A stretch of DNA of 64,000 nt from UBA6244 sp965140775. Its GTDB lineage: Bacteria > Bacteroidota > Bacteroidia > Bacteroidales > F082. Made by a program: the position numbers and the translations under genes. The stretch lies in NCBI GenBank assembly GCA_965140775.1, contig OZ223471.1, positions 434,001 to 498,000 on the forward strand, written 5' to 3'. A model generated the notes under the pieces. The model was not told the DNA's origin and made no database searches. It worked only from the letters and a program-made list of their open reading frames with translations. Positions 33,891 through 42,554 of this stretch are shown piece after piece. Every line of letters begins with the position of its first letter. Position 1 is the first letter of the stretch.

Positions 33891-36800
33891 ATGCCATCAA
33901 AAGTTCATGCCCTATTGATAGTTATTGCAGCTGCTATGTGCATTTTGGTTTTTGCTCCCAATTTAATTGTGGCGCAGACCAACCCTCCGGTATTGTCGCA
34001 TTCGCAGGAGGCTTTGGCGGATATGACCAACCCCGAATTGTTGGAATATGCTGAGCAAATCAGGCGCAGATCCATCGATTCGGCCATATTAATCACCCAA
34101 TTGGCATACCAAAATGCCGGAACCGGAAAATACTTGTCCGACAAAATTGATGCACTTATTCAGTTGTGTGAATTAAACCTTCAGGCGGGGAATGTGAAAA
34201 AGGCTTATGAACACTTGAATGAGGTGCGGGGCCTGGTGGAAAATGTAAGCGATAATGGCTTGTTGGCAAAGGCTTATGCCGGTTATGCCCGAATTGCGTA
34301 TATCGAACGCGATTTTCAAAATTGTTTGCGACAGTATTTTAAGGCCCTCAATTATGCCGAACTTACCAACGATTCGTACTTAATTGGCGACCTCCAATAC
34401 AGCATCTCCAAAATATATTTCGCACTCAGCGATTTCGACAATGCTACGGACTATTTAGTAAAAACCCTTTCGAGCGATTATGCCCAAGAGCCCGAAAATC
34501 TCTACAAGTTGCAATTAAATAAAGGTAATCTTTTTCTGGCTCAGGCACAATCCGATTCGGCATTGGCCGCCTATCAGCAGGCCATGCAAACAGTACAGCA
34601 ATTGCCTGACAACGACAACGATTTGGGTACCGTTTGGGAGTTTATGGCGAAATATTACATCCGAACCAACCGTCTTGATGAGGCTGTTCAGGCCTCAGAG
34701 AGGAGCATACAATTCTATACCCTGAGCGGCAGTCAGGAGCGTATCGCCACACTTTACACCTACCTCGCCCATATTTATTCGCTTCGCGATGATTATTCAA
34801 AAGCATTGCAATATAATAACAAGGCATTGACAATTCGTAACGAGGTAGGTATTAAAAATTTAATAATGAGTTCGTTGAATAATATCGGGAGCGATTATAT
34901 CGAACTCGGCAATGCCGACAGTGCCATGATGTATTTTCGTAAAGCACTTAGTATGAAGCCTGACAACAAAAGTGATTATTACGTTTCATTAATTTATAAA
35001 AGCATCTCGAAGCTGTACATTCAAAACGGTGATTACCAGTTGGCATTGGACTATTACAAACTCTTTCGCGATTATCAGGATTCGGTGGCCAAAAGTAAAA
35101 ACAACAAAAGCATTGCGGAAATGCGCATCAAATTTGAGCTGGAAAACGAAATGAACAAATCCAAGTCGGCTCAGCTTTCGCAATCGAAAGACATACAGCT
35201 GATTTTAATTGTTCTGAGCTTTGTCATGCTGTCCTTATTGTTTTTGGTGATTTATCGCTTTCGCGAAAAGCGCAGGGATAACAGGTTGTTGCAATTGAAA
35301 AATACCACCATCAACCATAAAAATGAACAGCTCGACAACGCATTTCGCAAGCTGAAAATCAACGAACAAAAATACCGCACGCTGGCCGACAATATTCCGG
35401 GAATTGTGTTTCGGCTGAAATTGGCTCCCAACGAAACCATGATTTTTTACAACAGCCGATTTAGTGAGCTAACCGGTTTTAGCGAAGAAGAATTTGCCGA
35501 AAGTCATGGTCGGTCGTTGTGTAAAATGATTCTTGCTGAGGATTTGCAGATGGTAAAAGATGCCCGTGAGCAGGCCATCAGCCACAAACAACCCTACAAC
35601 ATCATCTACCGCTATGTACACAGTGGCAGCAGTATTAAGTATTTCAACGAAATTGGCAAAACTGTGGCCGACACCTATCCGGATGCTCCTGCCATCGACG
35701 GTGTTATTTTTGACGTTACCGACAAAAAAATTACCGAACACGAGCTGCTGTTGGCTGTGGAAAAAGCCCGCGAATCGGATCGGTTGAAATCTACCTTTTT
35801 ATCTACCATCTCTCACGAGTTGCGGACACCTTTGAATGCCATCATCGGCTTTTCCAATCTTATCGAAACCAATACCCCGCCCGAACTCATCATGGAATAT
35901 GTGAGCGTTATCAGAGGAAGCGGCGACCATCTGCTTGAATTGGTGGAAGATTTGTTCGACATTTCACTCATCGAAACAAACAACCTGAGCATCCATCAGT
36001 CGTCGGGAAAAATTGAAGATACCCTGAAACTGGTGGATAACCTGATACATGCCGAAAAACAAAAAATGGGTAAAGACCAGGTAACCATCACCTTGTCGGT
36101 GCCCCGGGATGGCGATCACTTTATTTATACCGATGTGCGTAAACTCAAGCAAATATTAATCAACCTGCTTAAAAACGCCTTGAAATTTACCCCCACCGGA
36201 AAGATTGATTATGGTTTTACCCTTGAGAAACATGGGAAAAGATTGTTTTATCAGTTTTATGTGAAAGACACCGGAATTGGTATTCCGGCCAATAAAGTAA
36301 AGGTAATTTTTGACATTTTCAGGCAAGTTGACGACACGGATACCCGCGTGTATCAAGGTATTGGTATCGGTTTGTCGGTGGTAAAGCGGTACGTGGAAAT
36401 GTTGGGAGGTCGTATATGGGTTGATACCACTTTTGGAAAGGGATCATCTTTCTTTTTTACTTTGCCTGCCGATATCCCACATGAGGAACTTACCGTTGAA
36501 GAGGTATTGCCCAAGGCGTTACAGAAGGCCGTTCAGGGCAAAACAATTCTTATCGCCGAAGATGTACCTTCGGCCTTTACTCTGCTAAAAATTCTTCTCG
36601 AAAAGGAAGGCTATAACACCCTATGGGCAAAAAATGGCAGGCAGGCCGTAGAGTTTTGCCAAACCATTCCCGAAATCCAATTGGTACTCATGGACCTCAG
36701 AATGCCCGACATGAGTGGTTTTGACGCTACCCGACTCATTAAGAAAGACTTCCCCAATTTGCCCATTGTAGCACAAACTGCCTATGCTGTGGAAGGCGAC

Positions 36801-36908
36801 AGAGAAAAAGCCATGGCCGCAGGTTTCGACGAATACATTGAGAAGCCCATTCAAAAATCGAAATTGTTTCAGGTAATACATCAAATATTTAATAATAAAA
36901 ATGTCTAA
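33891..36908 (+). CDS. Hybrid sensor histidine kinase with periplasmic TPR domain
   Basis: 1005 aa. Signal peptide or first TM (~1-29) and periplasmic TPR repeats (~40-420, e.g. YAYIERDFQNCLRQYFKALNY-like units). A transmembrane helix lies at ~433-455 (LILIVLSFVMLSLLFLVIY), followed by a coiled coil (LLQLKNTTINHKNEQL). A PAS domain spans ~495-615 (YRTLADNIPGIVFRL; FSELTGFSEEE). HisKA has the H box SHELRTPLN (His642). HATPase_c runs ~725-860 (NLLKNALKFTP, KDTGIGIP, GIGIGLSVVKRYVEMLGG). A C-terminal receiver domain (ILIAEDVPSA; Asp935 in LVLMDLRMPDMSG) completes it. There is no output DNA-binding domain, so a separate regulator or phosphotransfer partner is expected. The AI-2E transporter gene follows at 18 bp. 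Confidence 0.92.
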   Translation: MPSKVHALLIVIAAAMCILVFAPNLIVAQTNPPVLSHSQEALADMTNPELLEYAEQIRRRSIDSAILITQLAYQNAGTGKYLSDKIDALIQLCELNLQAGNVKKAYEHLNEVRGLVENVSDNGLLAKAYAGYARIAYIERDFQNCLRQYFKALNYAELTNDSYLIGDLQYSISKIYFALSDFDNATDYLVKTLSSDYAQEPENLYKLQLNKGNLFLAQAQSDSALAAYQQAMQTVQQLPDNDNDLGTVWEFMAKYYIRTNRLDEAVQASERSIQFYTLSGSQERIATLYTYLAHIYSLRDDYSKALQYNNKALTIRNEVGIKNLIMSSLNNIGSDYIELGNADSAMMYFRKALSMKPDNKSDYYVSLIYKSISKLYIQNGDYQLALDYYKLFRDYQDSVAKSKNNKSIAEMRIKFELENEMNKSKSAQLSQSKDIQLILIVLSFVMLSLLFLVIYRFREKRRDNRLLQLKNTTINHKNEQLDNAFRKLKINEQKYRTLADNIPGIVFRLKLAPNETMIFYNSRFSELTGFSEEEFAESHGRSLCKMILAEDLQMVKDAREQAISHKQPYNIIYRYVHSGSSIKYFNEIGKTVADTYPDAPAIDGVIFDVTDKKITEHELLLAVEKARESDRLKSTFLSTISHELRTPLNAIIGFSNLIETNTPPELIMEYVSVIRGSGDHLLELVEDLFDISLIETNNLSIHQSSGKIEDTLKLVDNLIHAEKQKMGKDQVTITLSVPRDGDHFIYTDVRKLKQILINLLKNALKFTPTGKIDYGFTLEKHGKRLFYQFYVKDTGIGIPANKVKVIFDIFRQVDDTDTRVYQGIGIGLSVVKRYVEMLGGRIWVDTTFGKGSSFFFTLPADIPHEELTVEEVLPKALQKAVQGKTILIAEDVPSAFTLLKILLEKEGYNTLWAKNGRQAVEFCQTIPEIQLVLMDLRMPDMSGFDATRLIKKDFPNLPIVAQTAYAVEGDREKAMAAGFDEYIEKPIQKSKLFQVIHQIFNNKNV

Positions 36909-36926
36909 ATCAGCTCGTTACCTTAT

Positions 36927-37991
36927 ATGAATACCACACATTTACCTCAAAAAGGAACATCCACCACGCTAAATATTGCCGCCATTCTGGTTATAATTGC
37001 TGCTGTGATGGCTGCCAAATCAATTGTTACACCCTTGTTGATGGCATTGTTTTTCAGCATTATTTTGGCGCAACCCATATTCTGGCTTCAAAAACACAAG
37101 GTGCCTCAGGGGTTGGCCATTGTGTTGGTGTTTGGAGGAATTTTGCTCCTGTTTTTCGGTTTTGGAGGCATCATCGGCGATTCGCTGTCCACTTTTTCGA
37201 AGGATGCTCCCATCTATGGTAAAAAACTCAACGTCATTGGTGTGTCTTTCGTGGATTACTTAAATAACAAAGGTTTTAAAATTTCGCAAGAGCAACTCAC
37301 CAATCTGCTCGACCCTTCCAAAGTTATGAGTTTTACGGCAGGTGCTCTTTCGGAGTTGGGATCGGTTATGGGGAACATGGCACTTATTATTTTTACGGTG
37401 GTGTTTCTGTTGTTGGAGCTCAACAGTTTCAATTTGAAGGCGAGAGCCATTGTGCATGGGAAAGAAAATTCGTTAGACTACCTCAACCGCATTGGAAAAA
37501 GCATCCGTCATTATCTGGCCATCAAAACTATGGTCAGCTTGCTCACCGGCTTGATGATCTACATCGGCTTGTTGATATTAGGCATTGATTACGCCATTTT
37601 GTGGGCGTTGATTGCCTTCTTGCTCAATTACATCCCCAATTTTGGTTCCATTTTGGCGGGCATTCCTGCCGTATTGTTTGCACTGGTGCAAGCCGGCCCG
37701 GGCGAAGCATTGTGGGCACTTGTGGTATATGCAGCCGTAAACATGTCTGTAGGTAATATTGTGGAGCCCAAGATGATGGGTCAGGGGATGGGTCTCTCAA
37801 CCCTTGTGGTTTTTATTTCTCTTATTTTTTGGGGTTATGTGTTGGGAACTGTGGGCATGTTTCTGTCGGTACCCCTCACCATGACCCTGAAAATTATGTT
37901 TGAGCAAAACAAGAAACTTCAATGGATGGCCATTATTTTGGGAACCCAGCAGGATGCTCAGCAGGTGTTGGACGAAAAAAGTGACGATTAG
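36927..37991 (+). CDS. AI-2E family transporter (YdiK/TqsA-like permease)
   Basis: 354 aa with about eight transmembrane helices. The start, AKSIVTPLLMALFFSIILAQPI, and the C-terminal block LIAFLLNYIPNFGSILAGIP, EPKMMGQGMGLSTLVVFISL and FWGYVLGTVGMFLSVPLT are the conserved signature of the AI-2E transporter family (PF01594). Family members export small molecules or act as Na/H antiporters; substrate specificity cannot be read from sequence. It lies 18 bp after the hybrid kinase gene and is likely co-transcribed. Confidence 0.9.
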   Translation: MNTTHLPQKGTSTTLNIAAILVIIAAVMAAKSIVTPLLMALFFSIILAQPIFWLQKHKVPQGLAIVLVFGGILLLFFGFGGIIGDSLSTFSKDAPIYGKKLNVIGVSFVDYLNNKGFKISQEQLTNLLDPSKVMSFTAGALSELGSVMGNMALIIFTVVFLLLELNSFNLKARAIVHGKENSLDYLNRIGKSIRHYLAIKTMVSLLTGLMIYIGLLILGIDYAILWALIAFLLNYIPNFGSILAGIPAVLFALVQAGPGEALWALVVYAAVNMSVGNIVEPKMMGQGMGLSTLVVFISLIFWGYVLGTVGMFLSVPLTMTLKIMFEQNKKLQWMAIILGTQQDAQQVLDEKSDD

Positions 37992-38086
37992 TTGTAAGTG
38001 GTCCACAATCCGACCATCGTTTTTTTGTGTTGGGAGTATGTGAGGAGTGGAGTCAGGTTCTTTCGATTACTCAAACAATCAGGTGG

Positions 38087-38509
38087 TTACAAGAAAATGT
38101 TTGCTTTTTTCCACAGGTTGGTACTTTGTCCAAACAGCAGTTTATCGATACCCAACAACAAAACGGGAATGAGGAGAACACCGAGCCAAACAGAAGAGAT
38201 GTTGATGTCTGTCCAATGAGTAATTGTGGTTTTTAAGGCATGGAAGGCGAAGATATCGGGAGAAAAATGGCGCAATCCGGCAAAAAGGCCCATCATCCCC
38301 TGGCTATCGTACAAGTAATACACCCCAAATCCGATCAGGATGGCTGCGACTGCTACCAGGCCGAATATCCAGTCGCCCGGATTCTTCAAGGCAGCTTTGG
38401 CCTCTTTCTGCATGATGGTGTCCATCACCTGCGAAGTAAAATTTTCGGGAGCCAACGCCGTAGGTTCCTTTTCCAAAAACTGTTTGATGATTTGATCTTC
38501 CTTATTCAT
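38087..38509 (-). CDS. Putative membrane anti-sigma factor partner
   Basis: 140 aa. The N-terminus is soluble and acidic (KEDQIIKQFLEKEPTALAPENFTSQVMD). Two TM helices follow (~48-67, WIFGLVAVAAILIGFGVYYLY; ~104-123, VWLGVLLIPVLLLGIDKLL). It is encoded 12 bp downstream of an ECF sigma gene. The phrase PxxFTxxVM is common in small Bacteroidota proteins located after ECF sigma genes. An anti-sigma role is inferred from position and topology only. Confidence 0.6.
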   Translation of the reverse strand: MNKEDQIIKQFLEKEPTALAPENFTSQVMDTIMQKEAKAALKNPGDWIFGLVAVAAILIGFGVYYLYDSQGMMGLFAGLRHFSPDIFAFHALKTTITHWTDINISSVWLGVLLIPVLLLGIDKLLFGQSTNLWKKANIFL

Positions 38510-38521
38510 GGGGTCATTTTT

Positions 38522-39082
38522 TTAATAAACAAGTGCCGATTTGTTCATGCTTTCCATGATCAACCGCAATTTGTTGCGAAGTCTGAACAGTTTTACTTTC
38601 ACATTGGAAATCGACTGATTCAAACACAAAGATAGTTCTTCCACCGACTTTTCCTCCCGATAATACAATTGAATCATCATTTGTTCTTCGGAGTTTAATG
38701 TGGAAATGGCCGTTGAAAGTTGGCGATGCATTTCCTCTTCTGCCTCTGTTTCTTCATGGGAGGTCATCGGCAACGGTTGATGAGATTCCTCCAGCGTAAC
38801 GTGGGCAATTTTACGTTTTCTGGTTTCCGAAACGGCTGTATTATAAGCAATTCGATATATCCAGGTGGAAAAAGACGACTCTTGTCGGAATTTTTTCAAA
38901 GAACCATAGGCCTTCACAAAAACATCCTGAGCAACTTCTTGAGCCACTTCCCGCGAACGCACAATACCCAATACCAACGAAAAAACCCGGTCTTTGTATC
39001 TATCCACCAACAGGGCATACGCCTGCGTTTCGCCCATCAGGACGCGCTGTATGATGGTATGATCTTCGTTACTCACAGGCAT
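38522..39082 (-). CDS. ECF RNA polymerase sigma factor (RpoE-like)
   Basis: 186 aa. Region 2 (~20-90): ALLVDRYKDRVFSLVLGIV, REVAQEVAQDVFVKAYGSL, FRQESSFSTWIYRIAYNTAVSETRKRK-type residues. Region 4 (~125-175): LNSEEQMMIQLYYREEKSVEEL and LNQSISNVKVKLFRLRNKLR helix-turn-helix. It lacks extra domains, so it is a standard SigW/RpoE-type factor. It is the first gene of a two-gene unit with the membrane protein at 38087-38509. Probably involved in an envelope or stress response (inference). Confidence 0.95.
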   Translation of the reverse strand: MPVSNEDHTIIQRVLMGETQAYALLVDRYKDRVFSLVLGIVRSREVAQEVAQDVFVKAYGSLKKFRQESSFSTWIYRIAYNTAVSETRKRKIAHVTLEESHQPLPMTSHEETEAEEEMHRQLSTAISTLNSEEQMMIQLYYREEKSVEELSLCLNQSISNVKVKLFRLRNKLRLIMESMNKSALVY

Positions 39083-39304
39083 ATACGTTATGGACGCAAT
39101 AAAGGCACTCAGGTTACAAAGCTAATGAAGTTTGTGGTGATGGTGGGGTTTGCCTTTATACCGGCTATCCCTGCGAAATTCAGATTGTAAGGTAAAAGAT
39201 CAATGCATTCTTTATCTACACCATCAACCATCGTGAGGGATTGACATATGCTCCAAATAACTTTCGATGTTGGAATATCATGGCGACATTCATCAGGCTT
39301 TTTT

Positions 39305-39312
39305 TAACTTTG
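39305..39312 (+). promoter_or_regulatory. Putative -7 box of the M64 peptidase gene
   Basis: TAACTTTG matches TAnnTTTG, 23 nt before the ATG at 39335. No well-spaced TTG was found. Confidence 0.45.
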
Positions 39313-39334
39313 TCGCACAATTTTACCATCCATC

Positions 39335-40609
39335 ATGAAAAAAATTCTCCTTGCCCTGTTTGTTTTTGTTTCAGTTCAGGCTTTAGCCCAGTTCGACCGT
39401 TTTTTTGAAGACCATACATTGCGAATGGATTACTACCACAGCGGTGATCATCAAACGCAACAATATTCATTTGATGAACTCATCGAAGAGCCCTACTGGG
39501 GCGGGTCGAAAGTCAATCTGGTGGACACCTTCGATTACGGAAACTATTACGTAAAAGTATTTGATATCGAGCGCGATTCCCTTTTATATTCACGTGGTTA
39601 CAACACCCTTTTTGGTGAGTGGCAAACCACCGATGAGTCGAAAATAATGCGTCGTACTTTTTCTGAAACCGTAGTATTTCCCTTTCCAAAAAAACCGGTA
39701 AAAGTAGTGTTGTACGCCCGTAATTTCGATGGTGTGCTGGAACCTCAGATGGAATACATCGCCGATCCGAACAACTATTTTATTAAAAAGGACCGTCGTC
39801 TGGTTTACCCCATGTTTGCTGCTTACAAAAGTGGCGATCCGGCCGAAAAAGTGGACATTGTGATTCTGCCCGATGGTTATACGGAGGAAGAAATGGGCTT
39901 GTTTGTTGCAGATTGTCAGAAATTTGCCGACGGTCTTTTCCAATTTGCACCCTACAATAAAAACAAGGATAAATTCAATGTTTACGGAGTTTGGGCACCA
40001 TCAAAAGAGTCGGGCAATGATGTTCCGGCAGATGGGGTTTGGAAAAGCACCATCCTTCACACCAGTTTTTATACCTTCGACAGCGAGCGTTATTGCATGA
40101 CCTACGACGACAAAAGTGTGCGCGATTTGGCAGCAAATGCCCCATACGACCAAATATATATCCTGGTCAATTCAAAAAAATACGGCGGAGGTGCCATTTA
40201 CAATTATTACAATGTAAGCGTGAACAGCAACGAAAAAGCGGCCAAAATCTTCATTCACGAACTGGGTCATGGTTTTGTGGGTCTGGCTGACGAATATTAC
40301 GATTCATCCACTTCTTACAACGATTTTTACAACCTGGCCATCGAGCCATGGGAGCCCAATATCACCACCTTGGTCAATTTTGGCAGCAAATGGGAGGATA
40401 TGGTAAAAAAACGTACACCCATCCCAACCCCGGATGAGGAGAAATATGATAAAAAAGTGGGTGCTTTTGAAGGAGGAGGCTATGTTGCCAAAGGCATGTA
40501 CCGCCCGCAACGCGACTGTATGATGAAAACCTTCGCCGGCGACGAATTTTGTCCGGTATGTCAGCGATCCATTCAGAACATGATCGATTTTTATACGGCT
40601 TCTGAGTAG
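39335..40609 (+). CDS. Secreted M64-family metallopeptidase
   Basis: 424 aa with a signal peptide (KKILLALFVFVSVQALAQ). An N-terminal beta-sandwich domain (~20-160) precedes the catalytic domain starting VDIVILPDGYTEEEM (~170). The zinc site HELGHGFVGLADEYY (His308, Glu309, His312, Asp319) is the HExxHxxGxxD signature of peptidase M64, the IgA peptidase family. The C-terminal CMMKTFAGDEFCPVCQRSI is also conserved in this family. Full length for Bacteroidota members. No T9SS domain is seen. The repeat array R2 begins at the base after its stop codon. Confidence 0.92.
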   Translation: MKKILLALFVFVSVQALAQFDRFFEDHTLRMDYYHSGDHQTQQYSFDELIEEPYWGGSKVNLVDTFDYGNYYVKVFDIERDSLLYSRGYNTLFGEWQTTDESKIMRRTFSETVVFPFPKKPVKVVLYARNFDGVLEPQMEYIADPNNYFIKKDRRLVYPMFAAYKSGDPAEKVDIVILPDGYTEEEMGLFVADCQKFADGLFQFAPYNKNKDKFNVYGVWAPSKESGNDVPADGVWKSTILHTSFYTFDSERYCMTYDDKSVRDLAANAPYDQIYILVNSKKYGGGAIYNYYNVSVNSNEKAAKIFIHELGHGFVGLADEYYDSSTSYNDFYNLAIEPWEPNITTLVNFGSKWEDMVKKRTPIPTPDEEKYDKKVGAFEGGGYVAKGMYRPQRDCMMKTFAGDEFCPVCQRSIQNMIDFYTASE

Positions 40610-40800
40610 GGTTTAAGGGTTTAAGGGTTCAAGGGTTCAAGGGTTCAAGGGTTTAAGGGTTCAAAAGTTCAAGGGTTCACCGCGAAGGCTTTCGGGCAAG
40701 GGTTTAATGGATCAATGGATCAGGGGATCAATGGATCAGGGGATCAATGGATCAGGGGATCAAATGTTCAAGAGTTCAGGGGATCAAATGTTCAAGTGGA
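40610..40800 (-). repeat. Degenerate period-8 arrays in R2
   Basis: The left part repeats GGGTTCAA/GGGTTTAA octamers directly after the peptidase stop codon. From about 40707 it repeats GGATCAAT and GGATCAGG octamers in alternation. Both keep 8-nt phase. Confidence 0.8.
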
Positions 40801-41279
40801 GAAAGTTTATTATGTTGGATCAGGGGGTCATGGGTTCAATGGATCAATAGATCAGAGCTCAAAATTTGATAATGTCCAGAATATCAAAACCTTTGCCGTG
40901 AATAGCCCGTAGGGCTTCAACATCCATAGAATAAAATGAATCATGTTTTTTTGTCCGTAGGGCATCAACAACAAAGAAATCTTTTTAAATGCAGGATTCA
41001 ATCGAGTTGCGCTACGCTGTAGCTATTCCTTCTTCTGGTGTTAGAGCTATAAATATTGTCGCTGCGCTGCAGCTTTGGAATTCATGATTCGGGATTCAAG
41101 GATTCAGGATTTAAAGATTTCTGATTCAAAGATGTGGAAATTTTATAATGTCCAAATTATCAAAACATTAGACATGAATAGCCCGTAGGGCTTCAACATC
41201 CATAGAATAAAATGAATCATGTTTTTTTGTCCGTAGGACATCAACAACAAAGAAATCTTTTTAAATGCAGGATTCAATT

Positions 41280-41360
41280 GCGAACGCCCATGGTGAAAGG
41301 GGGTGTATGGTTTTCCGCGATGACTCGCCGGGTTTTTTTCGACCTGCCGGGTTGAGCTGC
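41280..41360. repeat. About 80-bp insertion (module D) inside a B unit
   Basis: The B-unit hairpins are 356 bp apart here, against 276 bp in R1 and R3. The extra 80 bp holds GC-rich CGCCGGG and TGCCGGG motifs around a T run. A related sequence is at the left edge of R3 (54300-54340). Confidence 0.6.
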
Positions 41361-42030
41361 GGTTGCGCTACGCTGTAGCTATTCCTTCTTCTGGTGTTCG
41401 GGCTATAAATATTGTCGCTGCGCTGCAGCTTTGGAATTCATGATTCGGGATTCAAGGATTCAGGATTTAAAGATTCAGAGATTTCTGATTCAAAGTGTCG
41501 GATGCAATGTTGATATTGATATCCCGCAGGGATTATATGTATATAGATAGAATTGGCACAAAAAATTATGCGACCCTGTCGGGGTCGAATAATATATACT
41601 TCCATTGCTATAAACATGGGAATCCTTCGGATTCAGCTTGAAATCCATTCAAGGAAATAGCCTGTCTTAATCCCCAAGGGATTGAATGTTTATAGTAAAT
41701 ATTTGTCGATGAAGTGCGACCCCATCGGGGTCGAACAATGTGTTCCTTCATTGCTATAAACATGTGAATCTTTCGGATTCGTTTGTAATCCATTCAAGAA
41801 AATAGCCCGATTTAATCCCCAAGGGATTGGATGTTTATAGAAATATTTGTCGAAGAAATGCGACCCCGACGGGGTCGAACAATATGTTCCTCAAGTTCTG
41901 AATTCCTGTTTCCTTCCGCCCGGGAATAAATTCCGGGGCTAATTGTCATGCGTACCTACGGTACTTTTGGCTCAATAATCCTAACTTCGGACTCCCCCCC
42001 GAAGGCTTTCGGGATCCGACTCCCATCTCC

Positions 42031-42066
<36 letters not shown>

Positions 42067-42088
42067 GTCTTCCAACTTCCTGCCCCCC

Positions 42089-42523
42089 TCACTCCTTCAC
42101 CGCCAGTTTCAGGATGCCATTTTGAACTACAAACAGGTGGTAGTTGGCATCTCGGCTGTTCCATTCATCATTAATCCAACGAAGTTTTTTTTCCAGCAGA
42201 GCAACCACTTCTATGGGGTCTTTATCTGAAATTTTTACGGGAATAAAATGTTTGTGAATCATCTTGATGTTGGGGCCAAATTGTTTCGATACCAACACCT
42301 GAACGCCTGAACCGGATAAAAACCCGATAATGCCTTGTCCTTTTTTTGCAGATCCATGATTTTGATGCTCGTCGAAATTCTTAAAAGGATTGGCTTTTTC
42401 TTCCACGAAAGTTAGTTTGTCGTCGGGGGTCAGTTCGTATAGATGGAATTTGTCGGCATCACCAAAATGTCGGTTTAAAAAACGGTTGTCGGCGCCAAGT
42501 GCAAAGGCAAATTTTCTTAACAT
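42089..42523 (-). CDS. NifX/NifB-C-terminal-like protein (dinitrogenase iron-molybdenum cofactor fold)
   Basis: 144 aa. The pattern AFALGADNRFLNRHFGDADKFHLYEL near the N-terminus, GSAKKGQGIIGFLSGSGVQVLVSKQFGPN in the middle and KKLRWINDEWNS later resembles the dinitrogenase FeMo-cofactor family (PF02579). In that family the HFG-D-F motif and a GP-N loop are typical. Such proteins bind metal-sulphur cofactors in nif and non-nif settings. No nitrogenase genes are in the window. It is the last gene of the eight-gene MinD-ferredoxin operon. Another member is at 45500-45838. Confidence 0.8.
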   Translation of the reverse strand: MLRKFAFALGADNRFLNRHFGDADKFHLYELTPDDKLTFVEEKANPFKNFDEHQNHGSAKKGQGIIGFLSGSGVQVLVSKQFGPNIKMIHKHFIPVKISDKDPIEVVALLEKKLRWINDEWNSRDANYHLFVVQNGILKLAVKE

Positions 42524-42554
42524 AGGTTAGGTAATTTAGTTCATAATCAGTTGT

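Noticed and set aside
40715..40912. 65-aa Gly/Gln/Ile-rich ORF on the + strand
   Set aside because: It is the 8-nt array read in one frame (24-nt coding period). The same sequence lies inverted in R1 and no start signal is seen.
41608..41793. 61-aa ORF in R2, similar to one at 24019-24282
   Set aside because: Shared only because both lie on repeat units. It spans CGACCCC palindromes.
42089..42523. Nitrogen-fixation cluster because of NifX-like proteins
   Set aside because: No nifH, nifD, nifK or nifB is seen. Stand-alone family members are common in non-fixing anaerobes.
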